Shown piece after piece: positions 8,730 through 15,995 of a stretch of 64,000 nucleotides of DNA. The notes beneath the pieces were generated by a model that worked only from the letters and a program-made list of their open reading frames with translations, was not told the DNA's origin and did not search any database. This DNA comes from Pseudomonas antarctica (GTDB lineage Bacteria > Pseudomonadota > Gammaproteobacteria > Pseudomonadales > Pseudomonadaceae). The stretch's first letter is position 1; every line of letters starts with the position of its first letter. Position numbers and translations under genes: made by a program. The DNA is taken from the NCBI RefSeq assembly GCF_900624995.1, contig NZ_UYXQ01000003.1:1-64000 (forward strand), written 5' to 3'.

Positions 8730-9788
8730 TCAGATGTCAGTGTCGGCTTCTTCTACTTCTTCAACCGGTTCACGGTTGGCTGCAGCTTTCACGTCAGGTG
8801 CTGGAGTCAGCAGCTTGTCGCGGATCTGCTTCTCAAGCGTGGCAGCGATATCCGGGTTGTCCGCCAGGAACTTGGCCGAGTTGGCCTTACCCTGACCGAT
8901 CTTGCTGCCGTTGTAGGCATACCAGGCGCCGGACTTCTCGACGAAACCGTGCAGCACGCCCAGGTCGATCATCTCGCCGTTCAGGTAGATACCCTTGCCG
9001 TAGAGAATCTGGAACTCAGCCTGACGGAAAGGCGGGGCCACTTTGTTCTTAACGACTTTAACGCGGGTTTCGCTACCGACAACCTCGTCGCCTTCTTTAA
9101 CCGCGCCAGTACGACGGATGTCCAGACGAACCGAAGCGTAGAACTTCAGCGCATTACCACCGGTGGTGGTTTCCGGGCTGCCGAACATCACGCCGATCTT
9201 CATACGGATCTGGTTGATGAAGATCACCAAGCAGTTGGCGTTCTTGATGTTACCGGTGATTTTACGCAGCGCCTGGGACATCAGACGGGCTTGCAGGCCC
9301 ACGTGCATGTCACCCATTTCGCCTTCGATTTCAGCCTTGGGCACCAGGGCCGCCACGGAGTCGACTACGATCACGTCGATGGCATTGGAGCGCACCAGCA
9401 TGTCGGTGATTTCCAGGGCTTGCTCACCGGTGTCCGGCTGGGAAACCAGCAGGTCGTCAACGTTGACGCCCAACTTGCCGGCGTATTCAGGGTCGAGGGC
9501 GTGCTCGGCGTCGACGAACGCACAGGTAGCGCCCATTTTTTGCGCCTGGGCAATCACCGACAGGGTCAGGGTGGTTTTACCGGAAGATTCAGGGCCGTAG
9601 ATTTCAACGATACGGCCTTTTGGCAGGCCGCCAATGCCGAGCGCGATGTCCAGACCCAGAGAGCCAGTGGAAATAGCCGGGATCGCCTGACGGTCGTGAT
9701 CGCCCATACGCATTACGGCACCCTTGCCGAATTGACGTTCGATCTGACCCAGGGCCGCAGCCAAGGCTTTCTTCTTGTTGTCGTCCAT
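8730..9788 (-). CDS. recA: Recombinase RecA
   Basis: The 352-residue product performs strand exchange and acts as co-protease for LexA-like and S24-type repressors. Walker [10 protein letters not shown] lies at about residues 65-73, and the conserved [13 protein letters not shown] is near 205. The C-terminal tail is acidic ([10 protein letters not shown]). ATG 9788 gives [19 protein letters not shown] perfect LexA box lies 40 bases upstream. The tailocin repressor at 23467-24201 is a probable client of its co-protease activity. Confidence 0.98.
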   Translation of the reverse strand: MDDNKKKALAAALGQIERQFGKGAVMRMGDHDRQAIPAISTGSLGLDIALGIGGLPKGRIVEIYGPESSGKTTLTLSVIAQAQKMGATCAFVDAEHALDPEYAGKLGVNVDDLLVSQPDTGEQALEITDMLVRSNAIDVIVVDSVAALVPKAEIEGEMGDMHVGLQARLMSQALRKITGNIKNANCLVIFINQIRMKIGVMFGSPETTTGGNALKFYASVRLDIRRTGAVKEGDEVVGSETRVKVVKNKVAPPFRQAEFQILYGKGIYLNGEMIDLGVLHGFVEKSGAWYAYNGSKIGQGKANSAKFLADNPDIAATLEKQIRDKLLTPAPDVKAAANREPVEEVEEADTDI

Positions 9789-9828
9789 TAAAGTCCTCAC
9801 GTAATCAATAAGGCCTGACGGCCAACAC

Positions 9829-9844
9829 CTGTATAAGTAGACAG
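9829..9844 (-). promoter_or_regulatory. LexA (SOS) box of recA
   Basis: CTG-N10-CAG is present with perfect ends: CTGTATAAGTAGACAG at 9829-9844. It lies 40 bases before the recA start codon, the expected place for SOS repression. Confidence 0.92.
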
Positions 9845-9871
9845 TATTGTTCCACAAAGATCGAAGATCGC

Positions 9872-10372
9872 CTACCCCTGATTTTCTATTTCTACTGCAG
9901 CTCGTCGCAACAAGCCCTCTAACGCGGCTTTTACCGTTTGTCGGCGGACCTCGTCACGGTTGCCGGGGAAGTGCGCCAGCTCGGCCGTCACCTCTTCGCC
10001 AACGCCAAACGCTAGCCAAACGGTGCCCACCGGCTTGTCCGGCGAACCGCCGTCGGGGCCCGCCACGCCGCTGACCGCCACGGCAAAGCGTGACAGGCTT
10101 TTTTCCTGCGCGCCTCGGACCATCGCCTCCACCACTTCCTGGCTGACGGCGCCGACCTTGGGGAACAGGTCGTCTGGAACACCCAATTGCCGCGTCTTCT
10201 GTCGATTGGAATAAGTGACATAACCCGCCTCGAACCAGGCCGAACTGCCCGGAACCCGTGTGATGGCTTCGGCGATGCCCCCGCCAGTACAGGACTCAGC
10301 AGTGGTGACGTGGGCATTGAGCACCTGCAGGCGGCGGCCCAATTCAGCGGCCAGTTGAGTGATTTCCTTCAC
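9872..10372 (-). CDS. pncC: Nicotinamide-nucleotide amidohydrolase PncC (CinA C-terminal family)
   Basis: The 166-residue enzyme deamidates nicotinamide mononucleotide to nicotinate mononucleotide in the pyridine nucleotide salvage cycle. The active-site motif [13 protein letters not shown] is at about residues 23-35, and [20 protein letters not shown] at about 98-117 is diagnostic. It is the stand-alone amidohydrolase domain, without the N-terminal COG1058 domain of full-length CinA. Translation starts at GTG 10372. This gene, called cinA in comparative work, is one landmark of the known mutS-cinA tailocin site of P. fluorescens-group genomes. Confidence 0.92.
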   Translation of the reverse strand: MKEITQLAAELGRRLQVLNAHVTTAESCTGGGIAEAITRVPGSSAWFEAGYVTYSNRQKTRQLGVPDDLFPKVGAVSQEVVEAMVRGAQEKSLSRFAVAVSGVAGPDGGSPDKPVGTVWLAFGVGEEVTAELAHFPGNRDEVRRQTVKAALEGLLRRAAVEIENQG

Positions 10373-10453
10373 GGTCGTCTCCAGATGTCGGCGGGGATTC
10401 GCCTACCCTACAGGAGCAAATCGCTCGCGCAAGCCACAGACTGGATCAAGATG

Positions 10454-10954
10454 CTAACGCCCGACGGCGCGCACGTAAGCCTGGCAGGCACGCAAGGCGA
10501 TCAGGGCGTTATCACCGTCGTCGGTGATGGCGATAATTCGTTGAGCATGCGCCGGGTCAAGTTGGGCTCGCGCGGTTGCATGAACCACGCCGCCGGGGGT
10601 GGTGGCGGTTGACACAGGGCAGCCATTGGCGGGGTCGGTGGCGTCGAGTAGGACTGACAAGCGCACATCAGCAGTGGCCAGGCGGTCGCGCAGAGCAGCT
10701 TGGTTATGTTGGGCATCGCTCAACTCCCGAGCATGTTGTTGGTCACTCGCGCTGAGTTGTTGCTCCAGGGCCAGCCGTTTGTCGTGTTCTGCCTGCTGTT
10801 GATGCACGTACACTTCGCGTTGCTGGCTAAGTGCCTGGGCATGCTCAACCGATTGCTGCTCAAGCTGGACGCCATAACGCCAAACCTGCACCTGCCATAC
10901 CACCGCCATCAGTAGGAAAACGCCCCCCCAGCGGCCCGCCTCTAGGAGGCGCAT
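10454..10954 (-). CDS. Inner-membrane spanin (Rz-like) of the tailocin
   Basis: The 166-residue protein starts with one transmembrane segment (about residues 10-24, GGVFLLMAVVWQVQVW). A long coiled coil rich in Q, E, H and L follows at about 28-95. This is the Rz i-spanin plan, a protein that links to an outer-membrane lipoprotein and fuses the membranes during lysis. A second reading frame nested inside encodes the partner. I prefer ATG 10954 over GTG 10978, though no strong ribosome-binding site precedes either. It overlaps the endolysin stop by 13 bases. Confidence 0.75.
   Translation of the reverse strand: MRLLEAGRWGGVFLLMAVVWQVQVWRYGVQLEQQSVEHAQALSQQREVYVHQQQAEHDKRLALEQQLSASDQQHARELSDAQHNQAALRDRLATADVRLSVLLDATDPANGCPVSTATTPGGVVHATARAQLDPAHAQRIIAITDDGDNALIALRACQAYVRAVGR
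10501..10716 (-). CDS. Outer-membrane spanin lipoprotein (Rz1-like) nested in Rz
   Basis: This 71-codon frame lies entirely inside the Rz gene in another frame. It has a lipoprotein-type start: a short basic N-terminus, the hydrophobic core LLCATAWPLLMCA, and a lipobox-like MCAC around Cys20. A proline-rich segment follows (STPPTPP, then QPPPPPAA). Short proline-rich lipoproteins nested in Rz are the hallmark of Rz1 o-spanins. The gene is easily missed by automatic callers. Function is inferred from architecture and position, since Rz1 proteins share little sequence. Confidence 0.7.
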   Translation of the reverse strand: MPNITKLLCATAWPLLMCACQSYSTPPTPPMAALCQPPPPPAAWFMQPREPNLTRRMLNELSPSPTTVITP

Positions 10955-11499
10955 AACACCGCTTTCGCCCGTGCCCACAGCTGCAAACGGCCCTGCAGGC
11001 CATTGAGCCCGCCGTTGATGCGCCGGGTAATGGTGGTGAACTGGTCCCTGTCAGCAAGCTCATTCAAACCGTTGCTCTGCCAGAACCACGCAGCGGACTC
11101 ACACGCCCACTGCGGTTGCTCCAGCAGCTCGGGCTGGCGCAGCAGGCGATCATCATCAAACAGCGCCAGGCTGCAGGCGAGGTAGTTACGACGCCCGGTG
11201 ATCTGGATCAGCCCCCTGCCCCGATACTTCTGGCCGTCTTGGTCCGCCTCGGGGGTATTGCCCAGACGGGCAGCCAAGGTGCCAGTGTCGTATTTGCTCA
11301 GGTATTGATCGCTGCCCAGCTCGCGAACATAGCGCAGCTCGCCGGATTCATGACCGACCTGGGCGAGGAAGGCGGCGATGCGCTTTGCACGGTTTATCTC
11401 GAAACGAACGAACGCCACATTTAAGGGTGTTAAAAAAACGCCCGCTCTAAGGCGGGCATCCGGCATAACGCCAAGCAACTGTGGGAGTGTTATCAGCAT
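10942..11499 (-). CDS. Glycoside hydrolase family 19 endolysin of the tailocin
   Basis: The 185-residue peptidoglycan hydrolase releases the tailocin particles. FLAQVGHESGELRYVRE (about residues 44-60) carries the expected catalytic Glu51, and YRGRGLIQITGRRNY (about 92-106) is the GH19 signature. It resembles the lytic enzyme of R-pyocins (PA0629). There is no signal peptide, so it needs the holin. ATG 11499 is preferred because GAGGG lies about eight bases upstream. Near its 5' end the coding sequence forms a terminator-like hairpin on the transcribed strand. Confidence 0.88.
   Translation of the reverse strand: MLITLPQLLGVMPDARLRAGVFLTPLNVAFVRFEINRAKRIAAFLAQVGHESGELRYVRELGSDQYLSKYDTGTLAARLGNTPEADQDGQKYRGRGLIQITGRRNYLACSLALFDDDRLLRQPELLEQPQWACESAAWFWQSNGLNELADRDQFTTITRRINGGLNGLQGRLQLWARAKAVLCAS
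11431..11457 (-). terminator. Terminator-like hairpin inside the endolysin coding sequence
   Basis: On the minus strand GCCCGC-(6)-GCGGGC (11457-11440) is followed by a run of seven T at 11438-11432. This is the layout of an intrinsic terminator, placed 42-68 bases inside the gene. The bases also encode ARLRAGVFL, so it could be chance coding, or an attenuator that lowers lysis gene output. Confidence 0.45.
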
Positions 11500-11520
11500 T
11501 GGTTTTACCCTCAAAAACCT

Positions 11521-12531
11521 CTATGTCGACAACCCATACGCCGTGATTGAACTGCGATAGCCCGTCACTGGATCGCCGACATGAACCACCTGATTTATCG
11601 ACCAGCGCCCCTGCATATAGGACGGCCAGCTCTCATCGAGCACTAACAACCCTTCGGCGGCCAACAATGGATTGCCTGGGCAATCGATCAGCAATTTCAA
11701 ATCTTCACGCCCCACACGACGGAGTTCGCCTTCGGCAACGGCGCGCGCTTCGGCTTCGTTCTGGTAGCGTTGGCGCAAGGTTTTGAACGGCGCATTTCCC
11801 ACCTGGACCACACGCTGCTTGCCAGCGCCGGCATCCCACCAACTGGCGCGGCAACCCGCGTATTTCGCGCGGGAAGTTTCGTCGAGTTTGGCGGTAATGA
11901 AGCTTTGTTCACCGGGGCGGTTGTCCTGCGTCACGGACAGCTTCACCTGCGGCAGTAGCTGGCCGGAGAGCGAATTGGCTCGGCCGGCTTCGGCCAACAC
12001 ATAGAGCTCGTTAAAGGGTTTAGTGACCGCCGAGTAGAGTTTGGCCAGGCGCGAGATGAACGCCATGTCACTTTCGTTGGACTGGTCGATGTGCGCGATC
12101 GCAATACCCTCCAGCGCGGGTGCCACCCGTGGTGAAAAGCCGTGAGGGCTGACCAACTGACGAAACAGCGCGCCCAGCGTTGTCGGACCGTAACTGGCGG
12201 ATCGACGCTGACGGTAACCCGTGGCATCGACCACACTGAAGGGCGCGGCGGTGGCCACGATCATCAAGCGCATGGGAAACAGCACCGGGGTACGTTGGGT
12301 GACGACAAACTCGCCCTTTTCCACCAACCCCGACTCCAGATAACCAGCACGCAGGCCGATCCTGCCGCTCAGGGTGGGCAAACCTTCCAGCCCTTCAATA
12401 TTAAGTGTCAGTTCCAGCCGATCCGCCTTAATGCCGGCAGCGTCAGTGTGGCTCCAGTGCATCAGCCGTTGATTAAGCAGCGCCGCGTTGGCGCCGTAAA
12501 ACTCCACGATCGGTGTGAATCCCTGTGCCAT
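11521..12531 (-). CDS. Tail protein D (P2 gpD-like)
   Basis: The 336-residue protein matches P2 gpD, the late control or tail hub protein related to the gp27-type hub that joins tube and spike. It has VEFYGANAALLNQRLMHWSH near the start and the conserved SNESDMAFISRLAKLYSAV segment at about 170-188. It ends 22 bases before the endolysin start and follows X and U, the same order as P2 and R-pyocins. No odd features were seen. Confidence 0.9.
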   Translation of the reverse strand: MAQGFTPIVEFYGANAALLNQRLMHWSHTDAAGIKADRLELTLNIEGLEGLPTLSGRIGLRAGYLESGLVEKGEFVVTQRTPVLFPMRLMIVATAAPFSVVDATGYRQRRSASYGPTTLGALFRQLVSPHGFSPRVAPALEGIAIAHIDQSNESDMAFISRLAKLYSAVTKPFNELYVLAEAGRANSLSGQLLPQVKLSVTQDNRPGEQSFITAKLDETSRAKYAGCRASWWDAGAGKQRVVQVGNAPFKTLRQRYQNEAEARAVAEGELRRVGREDLKLLIDCPGNPLLAAEGLLVLDESWPSYMQGRWSINQVVHVGDPVTGYRSSITAYGLST

Positions 12532-12540
12532 GCAGCCTCC

Positions 12541-12753
12541 TTAATCCCAGGCCAGAACAGGCCGCACCGCAGCAGGCCGTGCTTGCATTTCAGGCACGAT
12601 CACCCACACACCGGCCGGCAGTACCGGGCCGTATTCGGCCAGTAAGGGGTTGTGGCGCCAGAGGGTTTCTTCCGCCGCGTCATCGCAACGCCCCAGCTCG
12701 CGGTAGAGCAACAGGTTGACCGAATCACCGGCAATACTACGTACTCTACGCAT
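12541..12753 (-). CDS. Tail protein X (P2 gpX-like, LysM-type)
   Basis: The 70-residue protein belongs to the gpX family of small LysM-like tail proteins, with VRSIAGDSVNLLLYRELGR and NPLLAEYGPVLPAGVWVIVP. It overlaps the end of U by eight bases and lies just before D. P2 gpX is essential for tail assembly and is thought to help join the hub. Length is typical. Confidence 0.88.
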   Translation of the reverse strand: MRRVRSIAGDSVNLLLYRELGRCDDAAEETLWRHNPLLAEYGPVLPAGVWVIVPEMQARPAAVRPVLAWD

Positions 12754-13129
12754 TGACGAATTCCTCTAGTTCCATAGTCCAGGCCATGAGCATGGCGGTG
12801 CCGTCGTCGATCACATTGCTCTGGGTTTCCGTCACCGAATTAATCCGCCAGAGGCCCCAGTTACGGCCAATGCCATCGACCAGAGGCAATGGCGCCCGCG
12901 CATTTTGCAGCGCACGCAATTCGTCCAGGCGCTGCATACCGATGGCGTACATGGCCATGCCGCTGAACGTGAGTTTTTCCAGCTTCTGGCCGCTCTGCCG
13001 CGACTGAGACTTGCTGGCAATAATCGCCAGGTCACTCCAGCCGCCGTCGCTGGTACGTATCAGCGACGAATAGGCAAAGCCTCGGGACAAGCCAAAGATA
13101 AAGTCGCCGAGGACCATTTGTTGTCGCAT
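12746..13129 (-). CDS. Tail protein U (P2 gpU-like)
   Basis: The 127-residue protein matches P2 gpU (MVLGDFIFGLSRGFAYSSL near the start, KLEKLTFSGMAMYAIGMQRL in the middle). In P2 it takes part in completing the tail tube. It starts at ATG 13129 in a TGATG overlap with the end of the tape measure gene, so the two are translationally coupled. The alternative TTG at 13132 adds one residue. Confidence 0.88.
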   Translation of the reverse strand: MRQQMVLGDFIFGLSRGFAYSSLIRTSDGGWSDLAIIASKSQSRQSGQKLEKLTFSGMAMYAIGMQRLDELRALQNARAPLPLVDGIGRNWGLWRINSVTETQSNVIDDGTAMLMAWTMELEEFVNA

Positions 13130-14616
13130 CAATCACCTCCTGAAGGATCGGCCAGTGCCGCGTTGCGCCGAATCCCCAGGCTGTCGGTGACCATCGGCAT
13201 GCATTGGAATTGCAGGGCCTGGATCACTTGGTTGACGACGTGCTGGGCATCGGCGGGGTTGACGCCCGTAATCTGGATGCTCGGGGCGAGGGTGACTTGC
13301 ACGTTGTCTGTGCGCGCACTGTTGAGCTCTTTGCTCACCGCAGCGGGTGCAGGCAAGCGATCGCTTGAGCTGAACAATTTATCGCCCAGCCAGGCGCCCG
13401 CTTCACTGCCAAGCAAGCCGCCAATGGCGCCACCGACAGCCGTGCCGACGCCCGGAAAAACCAGCGTGCCGATAGCGGCGCCGGCGGAGGCTCCGGCCCA
13501 GGCGCCACCGGCTGAGCTCAGGCCTGAACCGACAGCTTTTGCGTCGCCATTGCGTACGCCCTGGATCACATTGATGGCGGTGTCGGCATACCTCAACGGG
13601 CCGAGGCGGCGGGCGCCGACTGACTCCAGCCGTGTCATGGCGTTCGCTAGCCGAGAGGTTGCCGGCGCTGGCACGCTGGGAACAGCACCCGCGGCACGGT
13701 TCAACGGCGTGGGTGACGCAGGCTGGGGCGGATTCGCGCTCACTTGGCCGGGCATCGGGACCAAGCCGCGATCCAACGCCTCAATCAATCCGACGCCCTT
13801 GCCTGGCACCAGATTGCGCGCGGCATTGGCCCCCAGCCGATTGGGCGGCTGACTCGGACGCGGGGATACCCCTTGAGTCGATGCACCGCTATGAAAGCCC
13901 AATCGCGGGCCTTCAAATGCCTTCCCAACCTTCTCGAACAGGCTGCGCACCGTCGCGGTGAACCCGCTGGTTGTTTTGCTGGAGGTATTCCTCCACCCCG
14001 CTAACCTTGATCTGCCCGCACCTTTGCGCGCCGGCGTGTTTTTGGGCCCAAAACGCTCACGCCCACGCAGCGCCTCGCTGACGCCTGGGCAGCAGCCATC
14101 ATTCCCCTTGCTGGCGCCCTTGAACAACGCACCTATGCCGGGAACTCTGCCAAGCGTGCCCTCAATGGTCTTGTCTGAAACCTTGGTTCTGAACGAATCC
14201 GTCAGGCCCTCTCCCGACCACTTGAGAAACTTGATGAGTGAGGATTCGTCGGCAGGTGCTTGTCCTTTCGATGTATTTTTCGCTTCACTGGTAACGGTGC
14301 CGCCCACCGTGCCCGCCAGCGTAGCGCCTGTAATGAATAACGTACTGTTCAGCGTTTCCAGTGTCTCTCGCAGCCGCACTTGCTCCAGGGTCAAGGCGTT
14401 GATGTCCACGCTGACGGTGACCAGTGCCGAGCTGAGCTGCGACTGCGACTGCGGCTGTGGTTGCGGCTGCGGCTGCGGCTGCGGCGCAGCATTCAGACTG
14501 AGAGGCGCGGCAAGGCGTGCGGAAAACGGTGCCAGCACATTGCCCAGATCCGCATCGCCGAGCATCCAGCGCTTATCTTGCTGAGCAAGCCTGGTCTGAA
14601 ATTGAGTCTCTTGCAT
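13129..14616 (-). CDS. Tail tape measure protein (T), short, with a Pro-Gln repeat
   Basis: The 495-residue protein holds the tape-measure position between E/E' and U. It has a low-complexity N-terminal region with six PQ and two SQ dipeptides (residues 45-60). The middle is rich in Gly, Ala and Pro. A hydrophobic glycine-alanine segment at about 385-425 (SAGGAWAGASAGAAIGTLV, then AVGGAIGGLLGSEAGAWLG) is typical of membrane-inserting tape measures. P2 T is about 815 residues. At roughly 0.15 nm per residue this one predicts a tail of about 70-75 nm, shorter than that of P2. Confidence 0.8.
   Translation of the reverse strand: MQETQFQTRLAQQDKRWMLGDADLGNVLAPFSARLAAPLSLNAAPQPQPQPQPQPQSQSQLSSALVTVSVDINALTLEQVRLRETLETLNSTLFITGATLAGTVGGTVTSEAKNTSKGQAPADESSLIKFLKWSGEGLTDSFRTKVSDKTIEGTLGRVPGIGALFKGASKGNDGCCPGVSEALRGRERFGPKNTPARKGAGRSRLAGWRNTSSKTTSGFTATVRSLFEKVGKAFEGPRLGFHSGASTQGVSPRPSQPPNRLGANAARNLVPGKGVGLIEALDRGLVPMPGQVSANPPQPASPTPLNRAAGAVPSVPAPATSRLANAMTRLESVGARRLGPLRYADTAINVIQGVRNGDAKAVGSGLSSAGGAWAGASAGAAIGTLVFPGVGTAVGGAIGGLLGSEAGAWLGDKLFSSSDRLPAPAAVSKELNSARTDNVQVTLAPSIQITGVNPADAQHVVNQVIQALQFQCMPMVTDSLGIRRNAALADPSGGD
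14437..14484 (-). repeat. Hexanucleotide tandem repeat encoding (PQ)n in the tape measure gene
   Basis: Eight consecutive six-base units, mostly GGCTGC/GACTGC on the plus strand, encode PQ x6 then SQ x2. Because units are six bases, gain or loss keeps the frame while changing the length of the protein. Confidence 0.8.
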
Positions 14617-14621
14617 CCCGC

Positions 14622-15316
14622 TTACTCCTGTTTAACGCCAAGGCGAGTGATCGCAATGTCGTAGCGGCGCAATGCTTTGCCGGCGTCCCAGTCGAGGATT
14701 TCCGCCTCATTGACCGAGTAAATCAGCGGCACCACATCGAGGATCACTTCGATGTCGCGCGCCGAAAGAAGTCCGCCGGTTGATTTAAAAAATCATCGAT
14801 ACGCTCCTGCAATTGCGTCCAGTCGGGCACGGTCAGGCCGGCGAGGTCAGGGATCATCAGGCCGGTGCAATGAGCGGTGATGAACTCGGCGCGCTCTTTG
14901 TTGGTGGCAAGTTTTTTCATCACTTTGGTGGCGCGCAGGGCCGGCATTTCCAAGGACAGTTCGGTCAGCGAGCGGCCAGCAGCGTCGAGGGGCAACAGCA
15001 ATTGCACGGGTTGGTCGTGGCTCGCTTCTTCGCGCGCATCCAGGAAGAACGACGCAGGGCGCGTCGACATTTCATGCACGTACTGGGCGATGCTTACGTA
15101 GTCCGGACGCTTGAGTTGGTCGAGCTCTTTTTCCGACAGGCCGGTGGCGAGTTTCGCCAGTTCAAAAAACTGGTCGTCCTCGTCATCACCGACCCGGGCC
15201 AGCGCGGCTTTTTGCGCGGCGTAGTACAGCGGCTTGAGTTGAACCTGCTGGATCGTCGCGCCGGTGTCGGCGGTGATCGGAGACAGCAGGCTATGCAGCG
15301 GTGGCATCCAGGCCAT
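14622..15316 (-). CDS. Tail assembly chaperone E+E' made by -1 frameshifting
   Basis: The E reading frame contains T TTT TTA at 14792-14786 in the canonical X XXY YYZ phase (codons GAT TTT TTA). Slipping back one base opens a frame that runs from AAA at 14786 to TAA at 14624-14622. It adds 54 residues (begins KSTGGLLSARDIEVIL, ends ALRRYDIAITRLGVKQE). The long product would be 231 residues. The stop lies five bases before the tape measure ATG. P2 and most long-tailed phages make a paired short and long chaperone here by frameshifting (E and E+E'). This element is invisible to ordinary gene callers. Confidence 0.82.
14744..15316 (-). CDS. Tail assembly chaperone E (zero-frame product)
   Basis: The 190-residue zero-frame product lies between tube and tape measure, the position of P2 gpE. 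It is helical and charged, with YYAAQKAALARVGDDEDDQF at about 31-50 and TKVMKKLATNKERAEFITA at about 130-148, and is of the E/41/14 tail chaperone class. It shares residues 1-177 with the frameshifted form and ends with 13 different residues. Such chaperones coat the tape measure during tail assembly and are not expected in the finished particle. Confidence 0.8.
   Translation of the reverse strand: MAWMPPLHSLLSPITADTGATIQQVQLKPLYYAAQKAALARVGDDEDDQFFELAKLATGLSEKELDQLKRPDYVSIAQYVHEMSTRPASFFLDAREEASHDQPVQLLLPLDAAGRSLTELSLEMPALRATKVMKKLATNKERAEFITAHCTGLMIPDLAGLTVPDWTQLQERIDDFLNQPADFFRRATSK
14786..14792 (-). other. Programmed -1 ribosomal frameshift site (U UUU UUA)
   Basis: Plus-strand TAAAAAA is TTTTTTA on the coding strand, in the correct phase for tandem slippage. 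It is the same heptamer as in HIV-1 gag-pol, whereas P2 uses a T6G run at this gene. I did not identify a firm downstream stimulatory structure by eye. Confidence 0.8.
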
Positions 15317-15366
15317 GGGGCAATTCCTTGTAGTGCGTGTTTGAAAATCTAAGGGCGAGCACGGTC

Positions 15367-15460
15367 AATGTGGGAGCTGGCTTGCCTGCGATGGCATCAC
15401 CTCGGTACACCAGACACACCGAGTAGCCTGCATCGCGGGCAAGCCCGGCGCCCACATTGA
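15367..15460. repeat. REPIN inside the tailocin structural operon
   Basis: Two inverted REP arms (GTGGGAGCTGGCTTGCCTGC at 15370 onward and a matching arm ending near 15459) occupy most of the 172-base gap between the tube gene and E. Bases 15369-15406 are identical to 58733-58770, 43 kb away. In a polycistronic message such a hairpin can protect the upstream sheath and tube message from 3' decay. Confidence 0.85.
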
Positions 15461-15488
15461 CTGTGCCCACTTCAGATCACCGTCGTCG

Positions 15489-15995
15489 TTAAGGCATCAA
15501 TACGGCGCGGCGCGCATCGCCGAGAATGTCGACACCGTTGAGCACGAACTTCTGAGTGCGCACGTCGATGTCGATCACCGAAATGCCGTTTTCCAAACGG
15601 TTGTACGTGCGGCAGGACAGCTCCAGCGTGGTGGTGGCCTTGTCGCCCATCTTCAGCTTCGCCTCCTGCAGGGATTTCAACTTGCCGCCGACGGTGTGAT
15701 AGGTGAAGTACGTCTTGCCATCCTGGTCCTGGCCGGCTTCACGCACGTTCAGCAGGATGTCGTCACCCAAGCGCACGCCGAGGGCCAGCATGATTTCCGG
15801 GCCGGCACCTTGCAGCACCAGCGTGGCGTTGAGCACCTTGCCGCTTTTGGCCATTTCTTCGGCAATAAAACGCCCGCCAGACATGGCTTCCATGTCGAAC
15901 TCGATCTTCGGCGGGGTGAATTCTTCCACCGTCGCGGACAACGGCAGGCCTTGAAGGGTGGCCGCAATGGCCTGTCTTACACGGTTGGTAAACAT
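15489..15995 (-). CDS. Major tail tube protein (P2 FII-like)
   Basis: The 168-residue protein matches P2 FII, the inner tube subunit. MEAMSGGRFIAEEMAKSGKV at about 35-54 and the C-terminal IDIDVRTQKFVLNGVDILGD are family features. Its start codon overlaps the sheath stop by one base. Tube and sheath are the most abundant parts of the particle, which fits the REPIN directly behind this gene. Confidence 0.93.
   Translation of the reverse strand: MFTNRVRQAIAATLQGLPLSATVEEFTPPKIEFDMEAMSGGRFIAEEMAKSGKVLNATLVLQGAGPEIMLALGVRLGDDILLNVREAGQDQDGKTYFTYHTVGGKLKSLQEAKLKMGDKATTTLELSCRTYNRLENGISVIDIDVRTQKFVLNGVDILGDARRAVLMP

Noticed and set aside
14430..14500. Repetitive DNA that could suggest a CRISPR or minisatellite array
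   Set aside because: Units are six bases and in frame within the tape measure gene. There are no spacers, so it is a coding tandem repeat.
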